NCBI GenBank assembly: GCA_910579485.1
Contig: CAJTVO010000024.1
Location: forward strand, 1 to 32,805
DNA length: 32,805 bases
DNA from: an uncultured Oscillospiraceae bacterium
GTDB taxonomy: Bacteria > Bacillota > Clostridia > Oscillospirales > Oscillospiraceae
Direction of reading: 5' to 3'
Shown here: positions 7,447 to 15,589 of the stretch, piece by piece
Layout of the letters: each line of letters begins with the position of its first letter
Position numbering within the stretch: the first letter of the stretch is position 1
The notes under the pieces: model-generated
Told to the model about the DNA's origin: nothing
Database searches by the model: none
What the model saw: the letters and a program-made list of their open reading frames with translations, nothing else
Position numbers and translations under genes: made by a program

Positions 7447-10400
7447 TTACTCCTCCAAAAACCGCATCAATATCTGAGCGGTCTCCGCCCGGGTGACCCC
7501 GTCGCCCGGATCAAGCCGTCCATCCGCGCCGCCCTTGAGCAGCCCTTCACCCACGGCCCAGGAGACCGCCTCCCGCGCCCAACCGGCCACGCTGTTCCCG
7601 TCAGAGAAGACAGTTAGATCCCCTCCGTTCCCGCCGGAGGCCTTGGCGCACCGGTAGAGCATCACCGCCAGCTCCTGCCGGGTCACCACGGCGGTCCCGA
7701 AAAAGGCCTCCTCCGCCCTCCCCGACACCACGCCCTGCTCGTAGGCCCAGCACAGCGCATCAATAAACTTCGACCGGCTGGAGACGTCATGGAAGGGCAG
7801 CTCCTCCAGGGTGAGCCCGGATTTCGGGCTTCCGTTGGCCCGGTACAGGGCGTCCACGATCCCCCACCGGGTAGCCGGTTCCTCCGGCAGGAAGAAGGCG
7901 TGGGCGTCCCCCTGCATCACGCCGGCCTCCACCACATAGTCCACCGCCTCGTGATACCACGCGCCGTAATCCACGTCCTTGAGCAGCGCGGCGGCGCACC
8001 GCCTGAGCGCGGTATCCTCACCGGCGGACAGCGCCTTCAGGTCCACCTCGTACCCCATCGAATTGGCGGCATAGTCCTCCGCCTGGATGTAGATTGTATC
8101 CGGCCTCGCGCCGCCGGGCAGGTCCACGTTCAGCGTGCAGGCCGTCCCCGCCTCCTCCGGGAAGAAGGCGTTTTCCGCCAGCCGCTCCCCATTGCCGTCC
8201 AGCACGGCGGCGTAAGCCGTGAACTGATCGTCCCGCACCGTGACCGTCAGCGCGTCCCCGCTAACGGAAACCTCCGCCTCCGGCGGCGCGCCGTCCAAGG
8301 TCACCGGAAAACTGAGGGCCCGGTAGCCGTCGAAGGCGTCCTCCAGCAGCCAGCTGTACGACTCCGGCGAAGACCGGCGGGCGTTGCCGCCGTAGGCCTC
8401 CTCAATATCCTCATCGGTATCCAGCCAGGCGTATACGTCCACCTGGACCTGGGTCCCGGCGGGCAGCTTCCGCTCCTGGGTATCCGTGCCATCCCAAGCG
8501 AAGCTGACGCTGGGCACGATGCCCGCGCGGTAGGCGCTCTTGCCGGATTTCTCCAGGAGCCGCTCCTCCCTGACAGCGTAGACCTCCCCGCTCTCCGGGT
8601 CGGATACCACCATGACCACCCCGGCGGCGTTGCGCAGGGTGTAGAGATTCAGGCACAGGGTCCCGGCGGCGGTGTTCCCCTCCCAGACGGAGAGGGCGCT
8701 GCGCCGGTCGTCATGGAGCCCGTAGGCGTGGCCGTTGGAGCCCAGGAGCACGCCGTCCTCCGGCAGCGCGCCGGATTCCTGCCCCAGGAACGCCAGATTC
8801 GCCCCCAGGTCCGCCCCCAGCTCCTGTAAACAGGCGTCCATATCCGCAGGAAGCGCCCGCCGCCGGGAGGACAGCTCCGGTCCCCTCGCCAGCCGGAACG
8901 CCGCGTCCTGCACATCCCGAAAATCCAGGGGCTCCAAGACCGGAGCGGCATTCCAGCTGCCGCAGTACCCCAAGAACGTGCCGTGAGCCGACTGTCCGCC
9001 GCCGGTGGCCGTCACGTAGCCCTCCACATAGAAACCGTTGGGATAGACCTTCTCCAGTTCCTTGCGCAGCGGATCGCCGACGGCCAGCTTCAGCGTCACC
9101 GAGGTTTTTCCCCGCGCGGGGATGGTGACGGAGCTGGGACCGGAAACAGTGACTCCGCCGGTGATGTCCAGCGGCGACATCAGGCTGTACCACCTGCCGT
9201 CCATCTCCGCGTAATTGTCAGTAAGCGCCTGGACCTCCAGTGAGACCTCCAGGGGCTGGCCGGAGAGGTTGCGCAGGGTAATGGGGAGCTCAAACCGCCC
9301 CTCGCCGCTCTCCCCCAGCTCGATGAGGGGGTCGATGACGGCTAGGTCTCCGGAGACGGCATCCTCCAGATCGATGAAGCCCGCCCCCTGCCGCCGGGGC
9401 GAAACGGGCACGCCCCGCTCGGTGATCAGCCGGGCCCTGCCGGCCAGCAGTCCCAGGACCAGGGCGGCGGCCTCCTGCTTATCCGTGAACCCCCGTTCCC
9501 GCAGGGACTGGAGGAGCACGGCGCAGCATCCCGCCGCGTAGGGGGAGGCCATGGAGGTGCCCTCGTCCACCCGGTACTGCTGGTCCGAGGCCGCCCCGGC
9601 GGAGGTGACGGGGCCGCCAAAGGCGGTCAGCGCCGGGGACAGATGCACGCCGGAGCCCGGGCCCCAGGAGGAGTAGTCCGCAGCGCCCGCCTTGCCGAGT
9701 CTCGCCTGGGAGGCGGCGGCAATGGCCATCGCGCCGTAAAAGCTGCCGGGGGAGCAGACGGAGCCGTAGTCCGTATAGCTCCCCGAGGGCAGGGGCTTTC
9801 CCCAGGACTTGCCCTGGACGCTGGAGGCACTGTTGCCGGCGGCGCAGCAGACGATGACCCCCGACTGGGCCATCTGTTCGAAGGCCCGGCAGTAGATCCC
9901 GCCGATGGTATCGCTGCCGCTGAACCCGGCCCCGGTGCCCACGGAGAGGTTCACCACATCGGCCCCCAGGTTCCAGGCGTCCTCCAGCGCCCGGAGGATG
10001 ATGGTGTCATCGGTGCCGCCGCCGGAGCCGTTGGGGAAGATCTTCATGCTGAGGATCTGGGCCGCCGGGGCCGCCCCCCGGAAGGTGACGCGCCCCATCC
10101 GGTCCCTCACGTAGCCCGCGGCCAGGGCGGTAACGTGGGTCCCGTGGTTGTTGGTGGTGGACACGTCGTCGTCCCGGCTGTAGTAGTCGTAGGCGAAGGG
10201 GATGCGCTGGGAGACATAGCGCCCCTTGGTGCCCCCCTTCTGGGTAAATTCCGCCACGTCCTCCCTGCTGAGGGCCGGGGACTTCATCAGGGACCCATCG
10301 GCGAAGGCCTCGTGGCTGGTGTTCAGGCCGCTGTCCAGGACGGCGATGACCGTCCCGTCCCCGGTATAGCCCTGCTCCCAGAGGCCGTCCGCCTTCATGA

Positions 10401-10761
10401 GCTTCAGGCCCTCCTCCGGGGAGAGGGCCTCGCCGTCCCCGGAGGAGGAAGCGGGCTCGTAGGTCTGGGCCAGGCCCACGCCGGCTACGCCCGGCAGCTT
10501 CTCCAGGGCGGCCAGCGCCCGGGGCTCCGCCTCCACGGCGGCGCCCCGGAACAGGGACTCGTAACGGCAGAGGAGCGTTACGCCCTCCGCCTCCTCCAGG
10601 GCCCCGGCCATCTCCTCCGGACTGGCGCCGTCCTCGTAGAGGACCACGGCCCGCAGGGGGCCGTCAGGCTCCCGCGCCCCCGCCGCCGGGGAAGCCATGT
10701 TCGTGAGCAGCAGCAGGGCCGCCAGGAATAGGGTCGCGATCCGTCTCGTTTTATTTTTCAT
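7447..10761 (-). CDS. Secreted subtilisin-like serine protease with three C-terminal SLH domains
   Basis: This 1104-residue cell-surface protease has a signal peptide at residues 1 to about 28 (KNKTRR, LFLAALLLLT, ending ASPAAGA). An inhibitor-like propeptide follows, to about 100. The S8 catalytic domain has D123 (AVLDSG), H186 (NNHGTH), N290 (AAGNS) and S383 (GTSMASP). A Fn3-like domain (ITLRNLSGQPLEV) and further beta-rich domains come next. Three SLH repeats fill the last 180 residues (DVDYGAWYHEAVDY, FHDVS, FSDGN). SLH domains bind pyruvylated wall polymers, so the protease is expected to be held on the wall. The start at 10761 follows GGAGG with a 9-base spacer; a longer frame upstream overlaps the promoter and was rejected. 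It leads an operon with the CPBP protease. Substrates are unknown. Confidence 0.93.
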   Translation of the reverse strand: MKNKTRRIATLFLAALLLLTNMASPAAGAREPDGPLRAVVLYEDGASPEEMAGALEEAEGVTLLCRYESLFRGAAVEAEPRALAALEKLPGVAGVGLAQTYEPASSSGDGEALSPEEGLKLMKADGLWEQGYTGDGTVIAVLDSGLNTSHEAFADGSLMKSPALSREDVAEFTQKGGTKGRYVSQRIPFAYDYYSRDDDVSTTNNHGTHVTALAAGYVRDRMGRVTFRGAAPAAQILSMKIFPNGSGGGTDDTIILRALEDAWNLGADVVNLSVGTGAGFSGSDTIGGIYCRAFEQMAQSGVIVCCAAGNSASSVQGKSWGKPLPSGSYTDYGSVCSPGSFYGAMAIAAASQARLGKAGAADYSSWGPGSGVHLSPALTAFGGPVTSAGAASDQQYRVDEGTSMASPYAAGCCAVLLQSLRERGFTDKQEAAALVLGLLAGRARLITERGVPVSPRRQGAGFIDLEDAVSGDLAVIDPLIELGESGEGRFELPITLRNLSGQPLEVSLEVQALTDNYAEMDGRWYSLMSPLDITGGVTVSGPSSVTIPARGKTSVTLKLAVGDPLRKELEKVYPNGFYVEGYVTATGGGQSAHGTFLGYCGSWNAAPVLEPLDFRDVQDAAFRLARGPELSSRRRALPADMDACLQELGADLGANLAFLGQESGALPEDGVLLGSNGHAYGLHDDRRSALSVWEGNTAAGTLCLNLYTLRNAAGVVMVVSDPESGEVYAVREERLLEKSGKSAYRAGIVPSVSFAWDGTDTQERKLPAGTQVQVDVYAWLDTDEDIEEAYGGNARRSSPESYSWLLEDAFDGYRALSFPVTLDGAPPEAEVSVSGDALTVTVRDDQFTAYAAVLDGNGERLAENAFFPEEAGTACTLNVDLPGGARPDTIYIQAEDYAANSMGYEVDLKALSAGEDTALRRCAAALLKDVDYGAWYHEAVDYVVEAGVMQGDAHAFFLPEEPATRWGIVDALYRANGSPKSGLTLEELPFHDVSSRSKFIDALCWAYEQGVVSGRAEEAFFGTAVVTRQELAVMLYRCAKASGGNGGDLTVFSDGNSVAGWAREAVSWAVGEGLLKGGADGRLDPGDGVTRAETAQILMRFLEE

Positions 10762-10791
10762 GCAGGACATCCTCCGGTGGTTGATAAGAGC

Positions 10792-10821
10792 ATTATATAC
10801 CCTTGCCGCCTCCCAGGGCAA
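10792..10821 (-). promoter_or_regulatory. Putative promoter of the SLH-protease operon
   Basis: On the minus strand TTGCCC (complement of 10816-10821) and TATAAT (complement of 10792-10797) are 18 bases apart and lie 30 bases upstream of the start codon. The elements overlap an inverted repeat at 10796-10828, so a regulator bound there would affect this promoter. Confidence 0.6.
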
Positions 10822-10828
10822 GGGTATA
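10796..10828. repeat. 12-bp perfect inverted repeat with 9-base spacer, candidate operator
   Basis: TATACCCTTGCC (10796-10807) and its exact reverse complement (10817-10828) are separated by nine bases. The repeat lies between the divergent SLH-protease and zapA genes and covers the -35 to -10 region of the protease promoter. It could be an operator. It could also act as a hairpin terminator on the plus strand, but no plus-strand gene reads into it and the T-run is imperfect. Confidence 0.6.
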
Positions 10829-10882
10829 ATTTCTTTATCCGCTTTTTTATCCCTCCGGAGGGGCCCGGGCGGAAAAATACAA

Positions 10883-10910
10883 TTGCTTTTCCGGAAGAAT
10901 CTGCTATACT
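10883..10910 (+). promoter_or_regulatory. Putative promoter of the zapA operon
   Basis: TTGCTT (10883-10888) and TATACT (10905-10910) are separated by 16 bases and lie 49 bases upstream of the zapA start. The -10 is 5/6 to consensus and the -35 is 4/6. Confidence 0.6.
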
Positions 10911-10959
10911 AATGATTTGTAAGATCGTACGCGAAGGGGATAGAAGGGAGCAAAAGAAG

Positions 10960-11277
10960 ATGGCAAACAAGATCACCGTCACCATCAATGGTACGGACTA
11001 TACCCTGATGAGCGAGGAGAGCGCCGCCTACATGCAGAAGGTGGCCGCGCTGGTAGACGAGAAGATGAACGATATCACGGCCTCCGGCCGGGTCGGCCGC
11101 ATGGACGCGGCGGTGCTGGCCGCCGCCAACCTGGCCGACGAGCTGTTCAAGCAGCAGGCCGCCGCCGAGAACCTCCGCCGCCAGCTGAAGGGCTACCTGG
11201 ACGAGGCCGGGAAGGCCAAGGCCGAACTGAGCGAGTGCAAGCGGGAGCTGGTGAAGCTCCAGCAGCAGAAGCGGTAA
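10960..11277 (+). CDS. zapA: Cell division protein ZapA
   Basis: ZapA binds and bundles FtsZ filaments at the division ring. The 105-residue protein has the typical N-terminal strand (NKITVTINGTDYTL), the helical middle part with YMQKVAALVDEKMN, and a C-terminal coiled coil from about residue 50 to the end (ADELFKQQAAAENLRRQL). The ATG at 10960 was chosen because AGAAGGGAG lies just upstream. The open frame extends further upstream, but that part overlaps the intergenic inverted repeat and promoter. The U32 peptidase gene follows after three bases, an arrangement common in Clostridia. Confidence 0.93.
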   Translation: MANKITVTINGTDYTLMSEESAAYMQKVAALVDEKMNDITASGRVGRMDAAVLAAANLADELFKQQAAAENLRRQLKGYLDEAGKAKAELSECKRELVKLQQQKR

Positions 11278-11280
11278 GCC

Positions 11281-13383
11281 ATGGAGCTGCTCTCTCCCGC
11301 CGGCCGCTGGGAGTCTATGGAGGCGGCGGTGCAGAACGGCGCGGACGCCGTCTATCTGGGCTGCGGCCCGTTCAACGCCCGAAGGGGCGCGGAAAATTTC
11401 ACGCCGGAGCAGCTGCCGGAGGCGGTGCGGTACTGCCACCTCCGGGGGGCGAAGGTGTACCTTACGGTCAACACCCTCCTCTCCGACCGGGAGCTGCCCC
11501 AGGCGGAGGAGCTGCTGCGGCTGGCCAGCCGGTGCGGCGTGGACGGGGTCATCGTTCAGGACTGGGGGCTGGCCGCCCTGGCCAGAACAGCCGTCCCGGA
11601 CCTGCCCCTCCACGGCTCCACCCAGATGACCGTCCACACCCTGGCGGGCGTGGAGGAGGCCGCGCGGCTGGGGATGCGCTGCGTGGTGCTGGGGCGGGAG
11701 CTCTCCAGGGAGGACGCGGCCCTGATCTTCCGGAACAGCCCCGTTGCCGTCGAGGTCTTCGTCCACGGGGCGCTGTGTATGTGCTGGTCCGGGCAGTGCG
11801 CCATGAGCGCCCTCATCGGGCGGCGCAGCGGAAACCGGGGGGCCTGCGCCCAGCCCTGCCGCCTGCCCTACCGCTTCGACGGCGGGAAGCCGGGACATCC
11901 CCTGAGCCTGAAGGACGCCAGCCTGGCGGACCATCTGGAGGAGCTGCGGGAGATGGGCGCGTCCATTTTGAAGCTGGAGGGCCGGATGAAGCGGCCCGAG
12001 TATGTGGCGGTAGTCACGAGGATCTACGCCGCCCTTTTGAAGGAAAAAAGAAAGCCCACGCCCGAGGAGCGGCGGCAGCTCGCGCTGGCCTTTTCACGGG
12101 AGGGCTATACCGACGGCTACTGGCGGGGCCGGCCCGGGCCGGACATGTTCGGCTCCCGGGGGGAGGATGCCGCCAGCCCGGAGGAATTGTTCCGGGAGGC
12201 CAAGGCGGCCTACGGCCGGGGAGACCTGCGGACGGTTCCGGCGGCGATGTCCGTCCGGCTCTGGGCCGGAGAGCCGGCCCGTCTGACGGTCTCCGACGAT
12301 CGGGGAAATACCGCCGCCGTGGAGGGGCCCGTTCCGGAGGCCGCCCGCAGCCGCCCCTTGGAGGCGGAGGAGGTGCGGGCCCGTCTGAGTAAGACGGGCG
12401 GCACCGTCTTCCGGGCGGAGAAGGTGGAGGTCTCGCTGGAGCCGGGGCTCTCCCTTCCAGCCAGCGCGGTCAACGCGCTGCGGCGGGAGGGATTGGAGGC
12501 CCTGGCAGCCCTGCGGACCGCGCCGCCGGAGAGGCGGGAGGCCGCCGCGCCGGACCTGCCGGAGGACTGCCGCTCCTATGGAGAGGCCCCCGGGCTGACG
12601 GTGACGGCGCTCCATCCGGAGCAGCTGACGGCGGAGCTGGCGAAGCTGGCTCCCGATATCGCGTATCTTCCGGTGGAACGGGCCGGGGAATTTTGCACGG
12701 CCGCGTTCCGGGATCGGGGTGTGGAGCTTTGCGCCCTGCTGCCGCGCGTCTGCACGGACCGGGAAATGCCGGGGCTGCTCTCGCTGCTGGAGAAGGCCAG
12801 GGAGATCGGATGCACCTCCCTGGCGGTGCAGAACCTGGGGCAGATCGTCCTGGGAGAACAGACGGGCCTCGCCATGCGGGGCGGTCCGGGATTGAACGTA
12901 TTCAACAGCCGCTCCCTGGCCCAATGCCGGGACTGGGGGCTGGCAAGCGCGGCGCTCTCCTTCGAGCTGCGCTATGAGCAGATCAGGGATCTGAAAAAGC
13001 CCCTGGACTGCGAGGCGGCGGTCTATGGACGGCTGCCGCTGATGATCACGGAGAACTGCCTCATCTCCAACGCCGGACGGGGATGCCCGGTCCGGCAGGG
13101 ACGGGCGTCCCCCTGCGCCGCCGTCCACACCCTGACGGACCGGCGGGGGGAGGATTTTCCCGTGCTCCCGGCCTTCGGCTGCCGGAGCGAGATCGAAAAC
13201 GGGAAGGTCCTCTATCTGGCGGACAAGCCGGAGTATCAAACATGCGGCCTGCGCTGGGCCAACCTGCGCTTCACCACGGAACCGCCGGAGGAATGCGCGC
13301 GGATCGTCCGGCTGTACCGGGGCGAGGCGGGAGACCCGCCGGAGGACTACACGCGGGGTCTTTTTTATCGAGGCGTGGAATAA
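11281..13383 (+). CDS. U32 family peptidase-like protein (RlhA-like, DUF3656)
   Basis: A 700-residue member of the U32 family, which includes E. coli RlhA (YdcP), needed for hydroxylation of 23S rRNA C2501. Other U32 proteins act in tRNA hydroxylation or ubiquinone synthesis. The N-terminal TIM-barrel-like part begins ELLSPAGRWESMEAAVQNGADAVY. The family signature VHGALC at 161-166 leads to cysteines C166, C173 (SGQC), C189 and C193 (CAQPC), the expected iron-sulfur ligands. The long C-terminal part contains the DUF3656 insertion typical of the 650-750-residue subgroup, with further cysteines near ENCLISNAGRGC. It starts three bases after zapA and is probably translationally linked to it. RNA hydroxylation is the best family-based guess; proteolysis is not supported by visible residues. 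Confidence 0.88.
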   Translation: MELLSPAGRWESMEAAVQNGADAVYLGCGPFNARRGAENFTPEQLPEAVRYCHLRGAKVYLTVNTLLSDRELPQAEELLRLASRCGVDGVIVQDWGLAALARTAVPDLPLHGSTQMTVHTLAGVEEAARLGMRCVVLGRELSREDAALIFRNSPVAVEVFVHGALCMCWSGQCAMSALIGRRSGNRGACAQPCRLPYRFDGGKPGHPLSLKDASLADHLEELREMGASILKLEGRMKRPEYVAVVTRIYAALLKEKRKPTPEERRQLALAFSREGYTDGYWRGRPGPDMFGSRGEDAASPEELFREAKAAYGRGDLRTVPAAMSVRLWAGEPARLTVSDDRGNTAAVEGPVPEAARSRPLEAEEVRARLSKTGGTVFRAEKVEVSLEPGLSLPASAVNALRREGLEALAALRTAPPERREAAAPDLPEDCRSYGEAPGLTVTALHPEQLTAELAKLAPDIAYLPVERAGEFCTAAFRDRGVELCALLPRVCTDREMPGLLSLLEKAREIGCTSLAVQNLGQIVLGEQTGLAMRGGPGLNVFNSRSLAQCRDWGLASAALSFELRYEQIRDLKKPLDCEAAVYGRLPLMITENCLISNAGRGCPVRQGRASPCAAVHTLTDRRGEDFPVLPAFGCRSEIENGKVLYLADKPEYQTCGLRWANLRFTTEPPEECARIVRLYRGEAGDPPEDYTRGLFYRGVE

Positions 13384-13405
13384 TACGGTTACAAAGGATG
13401 TTATG

Positions 13406-13852
13406 ATGAAATTACAGATCAAGGTCATTTCGGATAAGATCGGGAAGGATATCCCCCTGCCCTACTATGCCACCGACGGGGCGGCAGGGTTGGACCTCCA
13501 CGCCTGCATCGACGGACCGGTAGTGGTCCCGGCGGGCGGGGAGGCGTTCATCCCTACGGGGATCGCCGCCGCCATCCCGGAGGGATATGTGGGTATCATG
13601 GCCGTCCGCAGCAGCATGGGCATCCGGCACGGGATCACCATGACCAACGGGATCGGGGTCATCGACAGCGATTACCGGGGACCCATGAGCGTGGGCCTGC
13701 ACAATTACCGCGATGTGGACTATGTGGTGGAGCCCGGGGACCGGATCGCGCAGCTGGTCATCGTTCCGGTGCTGCATCCGGAGATTGAGGTCGTGGAAGA
13801 CCTTCCGGAGACCGCGCGGGGCGCGGGGGGATTCGGCTCCACGGGACGCTGA
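13406..13852 (+). CDS. dut: dUTP diphosphatase (dUTPase)
   Basis: This enzyme hydrolyses dUTP to dUMP and pyrophosphate, keeping uracil out of DNA and feeding dTMP synthesis. All five trimeric dUTPase motifs are visible in order: TDGAAGLDLHA, RSSMGI, the catalytic/uracil-binding GVIDSDYRG, GDRIAQLVI, and the C-terminal flexible arm RGAGGFGSTGR. The length of 148 residues is normal. Two adjacent ATG codons exist (13403 and 13406). The second was chosen because it gives seven rather than four bases from the GGA of the AAAGGATG ribosome site; the difference is one methionine. It follows the U32 gene by 22 bases and likely shares its transcript. Confidence 0.96.
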   Translation: MKLQIKVISDKIGKDIPLPYYATDGAAGLDLHACIDGPVVVPAGGEAFIPTGIAAAIPEGYVGIMAVRSSMGIRHGITMTNGIGVIDSDYRGPMSVGLHNYRDVDYVVEPGDRIAQLVIVPVLHPEIEVVEDLPETARGAGGFGSTGR

Positions 13853-13863
13853 GCATTCAATTC

Positions 13864-14023
13864 AGTTGACAAGGTGCGCCGCAACAGCCCTTTGTAAGCC
13901 CGGCTGCGCTGGTCTGGTACCCGACCTAGGCATCGACTTTCTTCCGTACGTGAAAACGCGGAGGTTTGTCTTCCCTCAAATGGACTGCGGAAACGGGGGG
14001 AAGTTGCCGGGGAGCGGACAACT
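13864..14023 (+). ncRNA. Candidate structured RNA (unassigned; 6S-like role only a possibility)
   Basis: Several nested pairings can be drawn by eye. An outer closing helix joins 13864-13868 with 14019-14023, and a second joins GCAAC (13881-13885) with GTTGC (14003-14007). A local hairpin GGTC-t-GG/CC-GACC lies at 13911-13926, and an 8-bp stem CTTCCCTC with GGGGGAAG pairs 13970-13977 with 13995-14002. The size of about 160 bases and lack of coding features fit a small RNA or long leader of maf. I could not match it to a known family; 6S RNA was considered, but its single long hairpin does not fit well. Strand is assumed from the neighbouring genes. Confidence 0.3.
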
Positions 14024-14108
14024 TGATACAAAATAGTTCCATTGGACGCCCAGGGGCGCCGGATGGAGGCGGCCTGGAAGGGCCGCGGATCAAACGAAGA
14101 AAGCGAAA

Positions 14109-14130
14109 CCGGCGCGCCGCGCCGGAAGGA
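14109..14130 (+). promoter_or_regulatory. GC hairpin abutting the maf ribosome binding site
   Basis: A perfect 7-bp stem, CCGGCGC (14109-14115) with GCGCCGG (14119-14125) and a GCC loop, ends directly before AAGGA (14126-14130). That is the likely ribosome site of the ATG at 14137. Such a stable stem touching the ribosome site could modulate initiation of maf and the mre genes behind it. Confidence 0.45.
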
Positions 14131-14136
14131 AATACT

Positions 14137-14733
14137 ATGCCGAGAATCATTCTGGCCTCCCAATCCCCCAGAAGGAAGCAGCTTCTGGAGCAGATCGGGA
14201 TCAAAAAATTCGATATCCTCGTCCCCCAGGCGGAGGAGGACTACGACCCCTCCCTTTCGCCGGAGGAGATCGTCTCCTCCATCTGCCGGAAAAAGGCGGA
14301 GGCCGCCAGGGCCCTGGCGGGAGACCCCTCCGCGCTGATCATCGCCGCCGACACTATGGTCTTTCTGGACGGCCTCCGGCTGGGGAAGCCCCAGGATCAG
14401 GTGGACGCCTTTACCATGCTCTCCGTCCTCTCGGGACGGACCCACCACGTCCGGACCGGCGTGACCCTGTGCCAAGGCGGACGGATCGAGACCAGGGCGG
14501 AGACCACCGCCGTCACCTTCCGGCCCCTGGAGCAGGACGAGATCTGGGGCTACATCCGCTCCGGGGAGCCCATGGACAAGGCGGGGGCTTACGGAGCCCA
14601 GGGGAAGGCGGCGCTGTTCGTCTCCCGGATCGAGGGGGACTACTTCAACGTGATGGGCCTGCCCCTGTATCTGCTGGGGAACATGCTGGAGGACTTCGGC
14701 GTCCATCCCTTTTCCCCTGAGGAGGATCTGTAA
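14137..14733 (+). CDS. maf: Maf family nucleotide pyrophosphatase
   Basis: Maf proteins hydrolyse noncanonical nucleoside triphosphates such as dTTP/UTP analogues or modified bases, and overexpression blocks septation in Bacillus. The 198-residue protein begins with the signature ILASQSPRRKQLLEQIG (residues 5-21). It carries the catalytic region ADTMVFLDG (about 70-78), GKPQ, LSGRTHHVRTGV and DKAGAYGAQGKA. An upstream in-frame extension to 13966 was rejected because it lacks family resemblance and the AAGGA site serves 14137. The mreC start follows the stop codon with no gap. The maf-mreC-mreD order is a classic cell-shape arrangement. Confidence 0.95.
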   Translation: MPRIILASQSPRRKQLLEQIGIKKFDILVPQAEEDYDPSLSPEEIVSSICRKKAEAARALAGDPSALIIAADTMVFLDGLRLGKPQDQVDAFTMLSVLSGRTHHVRTGVTLCQGGRIETRAETTAVTFRPLEQDEIWGYIRSGEPMDKAGAYGAQGKAALFVSRIEGDYFNVMGLPLYLLGNMLEDFGVHPFSPEEDL

Positions 14734-15573
14734 TTGAAGCGTTCATCCAACCGATTTTTGATCATGATCCTCTCCCTGGCGGCGGTGATCGCCGTGCTGC
14801 TGAGCGTCATGAGCTACTTTTCCGCCACCTCTGCCGCCCTGCCCAATCTGGCGGGGATCGCCGCCTCCCCCTTCCGGGCCCTGTCCGCCGCCGTGTCGGA
14901 GACTCTGGGGCGCTGGGCGGACTACTTCACCCGGTTCGACGAGCTGGAGGAGGAGAACCGGCAGCTGAAGCTCAAGATCGCCGAGATGGAGGAGGACGTC
15001 CGGCAGGCCACCTTCGACCGGGAGGAAAACGCCCACCTGCGGAAGGTGGCGGAGCTCCGGGAGCAGCGCAGGGACCTCCATCTGGAGTCCGCCCGGGTGC
15101 TGGTGCAGGATTCCTCCAACTGGTACAGCCTGCTCACCATCAACAAGGGCACCGCCTACGACATCGAGGTGGGCGACTGCGTGGTGACCGAGGAGGGCTA
15201 CCTGCTGGGCGTGGTGACCGAGGCGGGGCTCAACTGGGCCACGGTGCGCACCATCCTGGACAGCGAGTCCTCCATCGGGGCGCTGGTGTTCCGCAGCGGG
15301 AGCAGCGCCCTGGCCCAAGGGGACTTCTCCCTCATGGGTGAGGGGCGGATGGCCCTGTCCTATCTGGGCGCGGAGCCGGACGTGGTGGCGGGGGACCTGA
15401 TCGTCACCTCCGGCCTGGGGGGGTACTATCCCTCTCAGGTGGTCATCGGCTATGTGGAGGAGGTCCGCACCGGGGACGACGGGCTGGCCCAGTACGCCGT
15501 GCTCCGGCCGGAGATGTCCCTGGAGGGGCTGACGGAGATCTTCGTGGTCACCAGCTTCGACATCGTGGAATGA
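14734..15573 (+). CDS. mreC: Rod-shape-determining protein MreC
   Basis: MreC is a membrane-anchored, mostly extracellular scaffold of the elongation machinery that activates PBP2/RodA. The 279-residue protein has one N-terminal membrane segment (about 9-28, FLIMILSLAAVIAVLLSV) and a coiled coil at about 68-115 (ELEEENRQLKLKIAEME). A beta-rich domain follows with NWYSLLTINKGTAYDIEVGD and GYLLGVVTEAG, typical of the family. The TTG start at 14734 lies directly after the maf stop. It is preceded by GAGGAGGA and is needed to keep the membrane segment complete; the first ATG would begin inside it. It is translated together with mreD, 16 bases downstream. Confidence 0.93.
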   Translation: MKRSSNRFLIMILSLAAVIAVLLSVMSYFSATSAALPNLAGIAASPFRALSAAVSETLGRWADYFTRFDELEEENRQLKLKIAEMEEDVRQATFDREENAHLRKVAELREQRRDLHLESARVLVQDSSNWYSLLTINKGTAYDIEVGDCVVTEEGYLLGVVTEAGLNWATVRTILDSESSIGALVFRSGSSALAQGDFSLMGEGRMALSYLGAEPDVVAGDLIVTSGLGGYYPSQVVIGYVEEVRTGDDGLAQYAVLRPEMSLEGLTEIFVVTSFDIVE

Positions 15574-15589
15574 GAAAGGCGTTTGCGCT

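Larger units (their letters stand above)
13853..14136 (+). other. 284-base gene-free gap between dut and maf
   Basis: No ORF with a credible start or family resemblance was found here. The gap holds complementary segments that could form a structured RNA (about 13864-14023), a possible promoter TTGCCG (14004-14009) with TACAAA (14027-14032) at 17-base spacing, a GCGGCC/GGCCGC hairpin in the 14065-14090 region, and a hairpin just before the maf ribosome site. A TTGACA hexamer at 13866-13871 has no convincing -10 partner. Confidence 0.6.

Noticed and set aside
10762..10821. N-terminal extension of the SLH-subtilisin
   Set aside because: It would precede the signal peptide with unrelated residues and overlaps the promoter and inverted repeat.
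10796..10835. Inverted repeat as an ordinary plus-strand terminator
   Set aside because: No plus-strand gene ends upstream and the T-run is broken; overlap with a divergent promoter makes an operator more likely.
11281..13383. U32 gene as a secreted collagenase-type protease
   Set aside because: There is no signal peptide, and the four-cysteine cluster and DUF3656 region fit the RNA-modifying subgroup better.
13866..13896. TTGACA at 13866 as a full sigma-A promoter
   Set aside because: No -10-like hexamer occurs at 16-18 bases downstream; only weak TTTGTA at about 19 bases.
13966..14136. Upstream extension of maf to an earlier ATG
   Set aside because: Maf proteins start at the ILASQSPRR strand; the extension has no similarity and a good ribosome site serves 14137.
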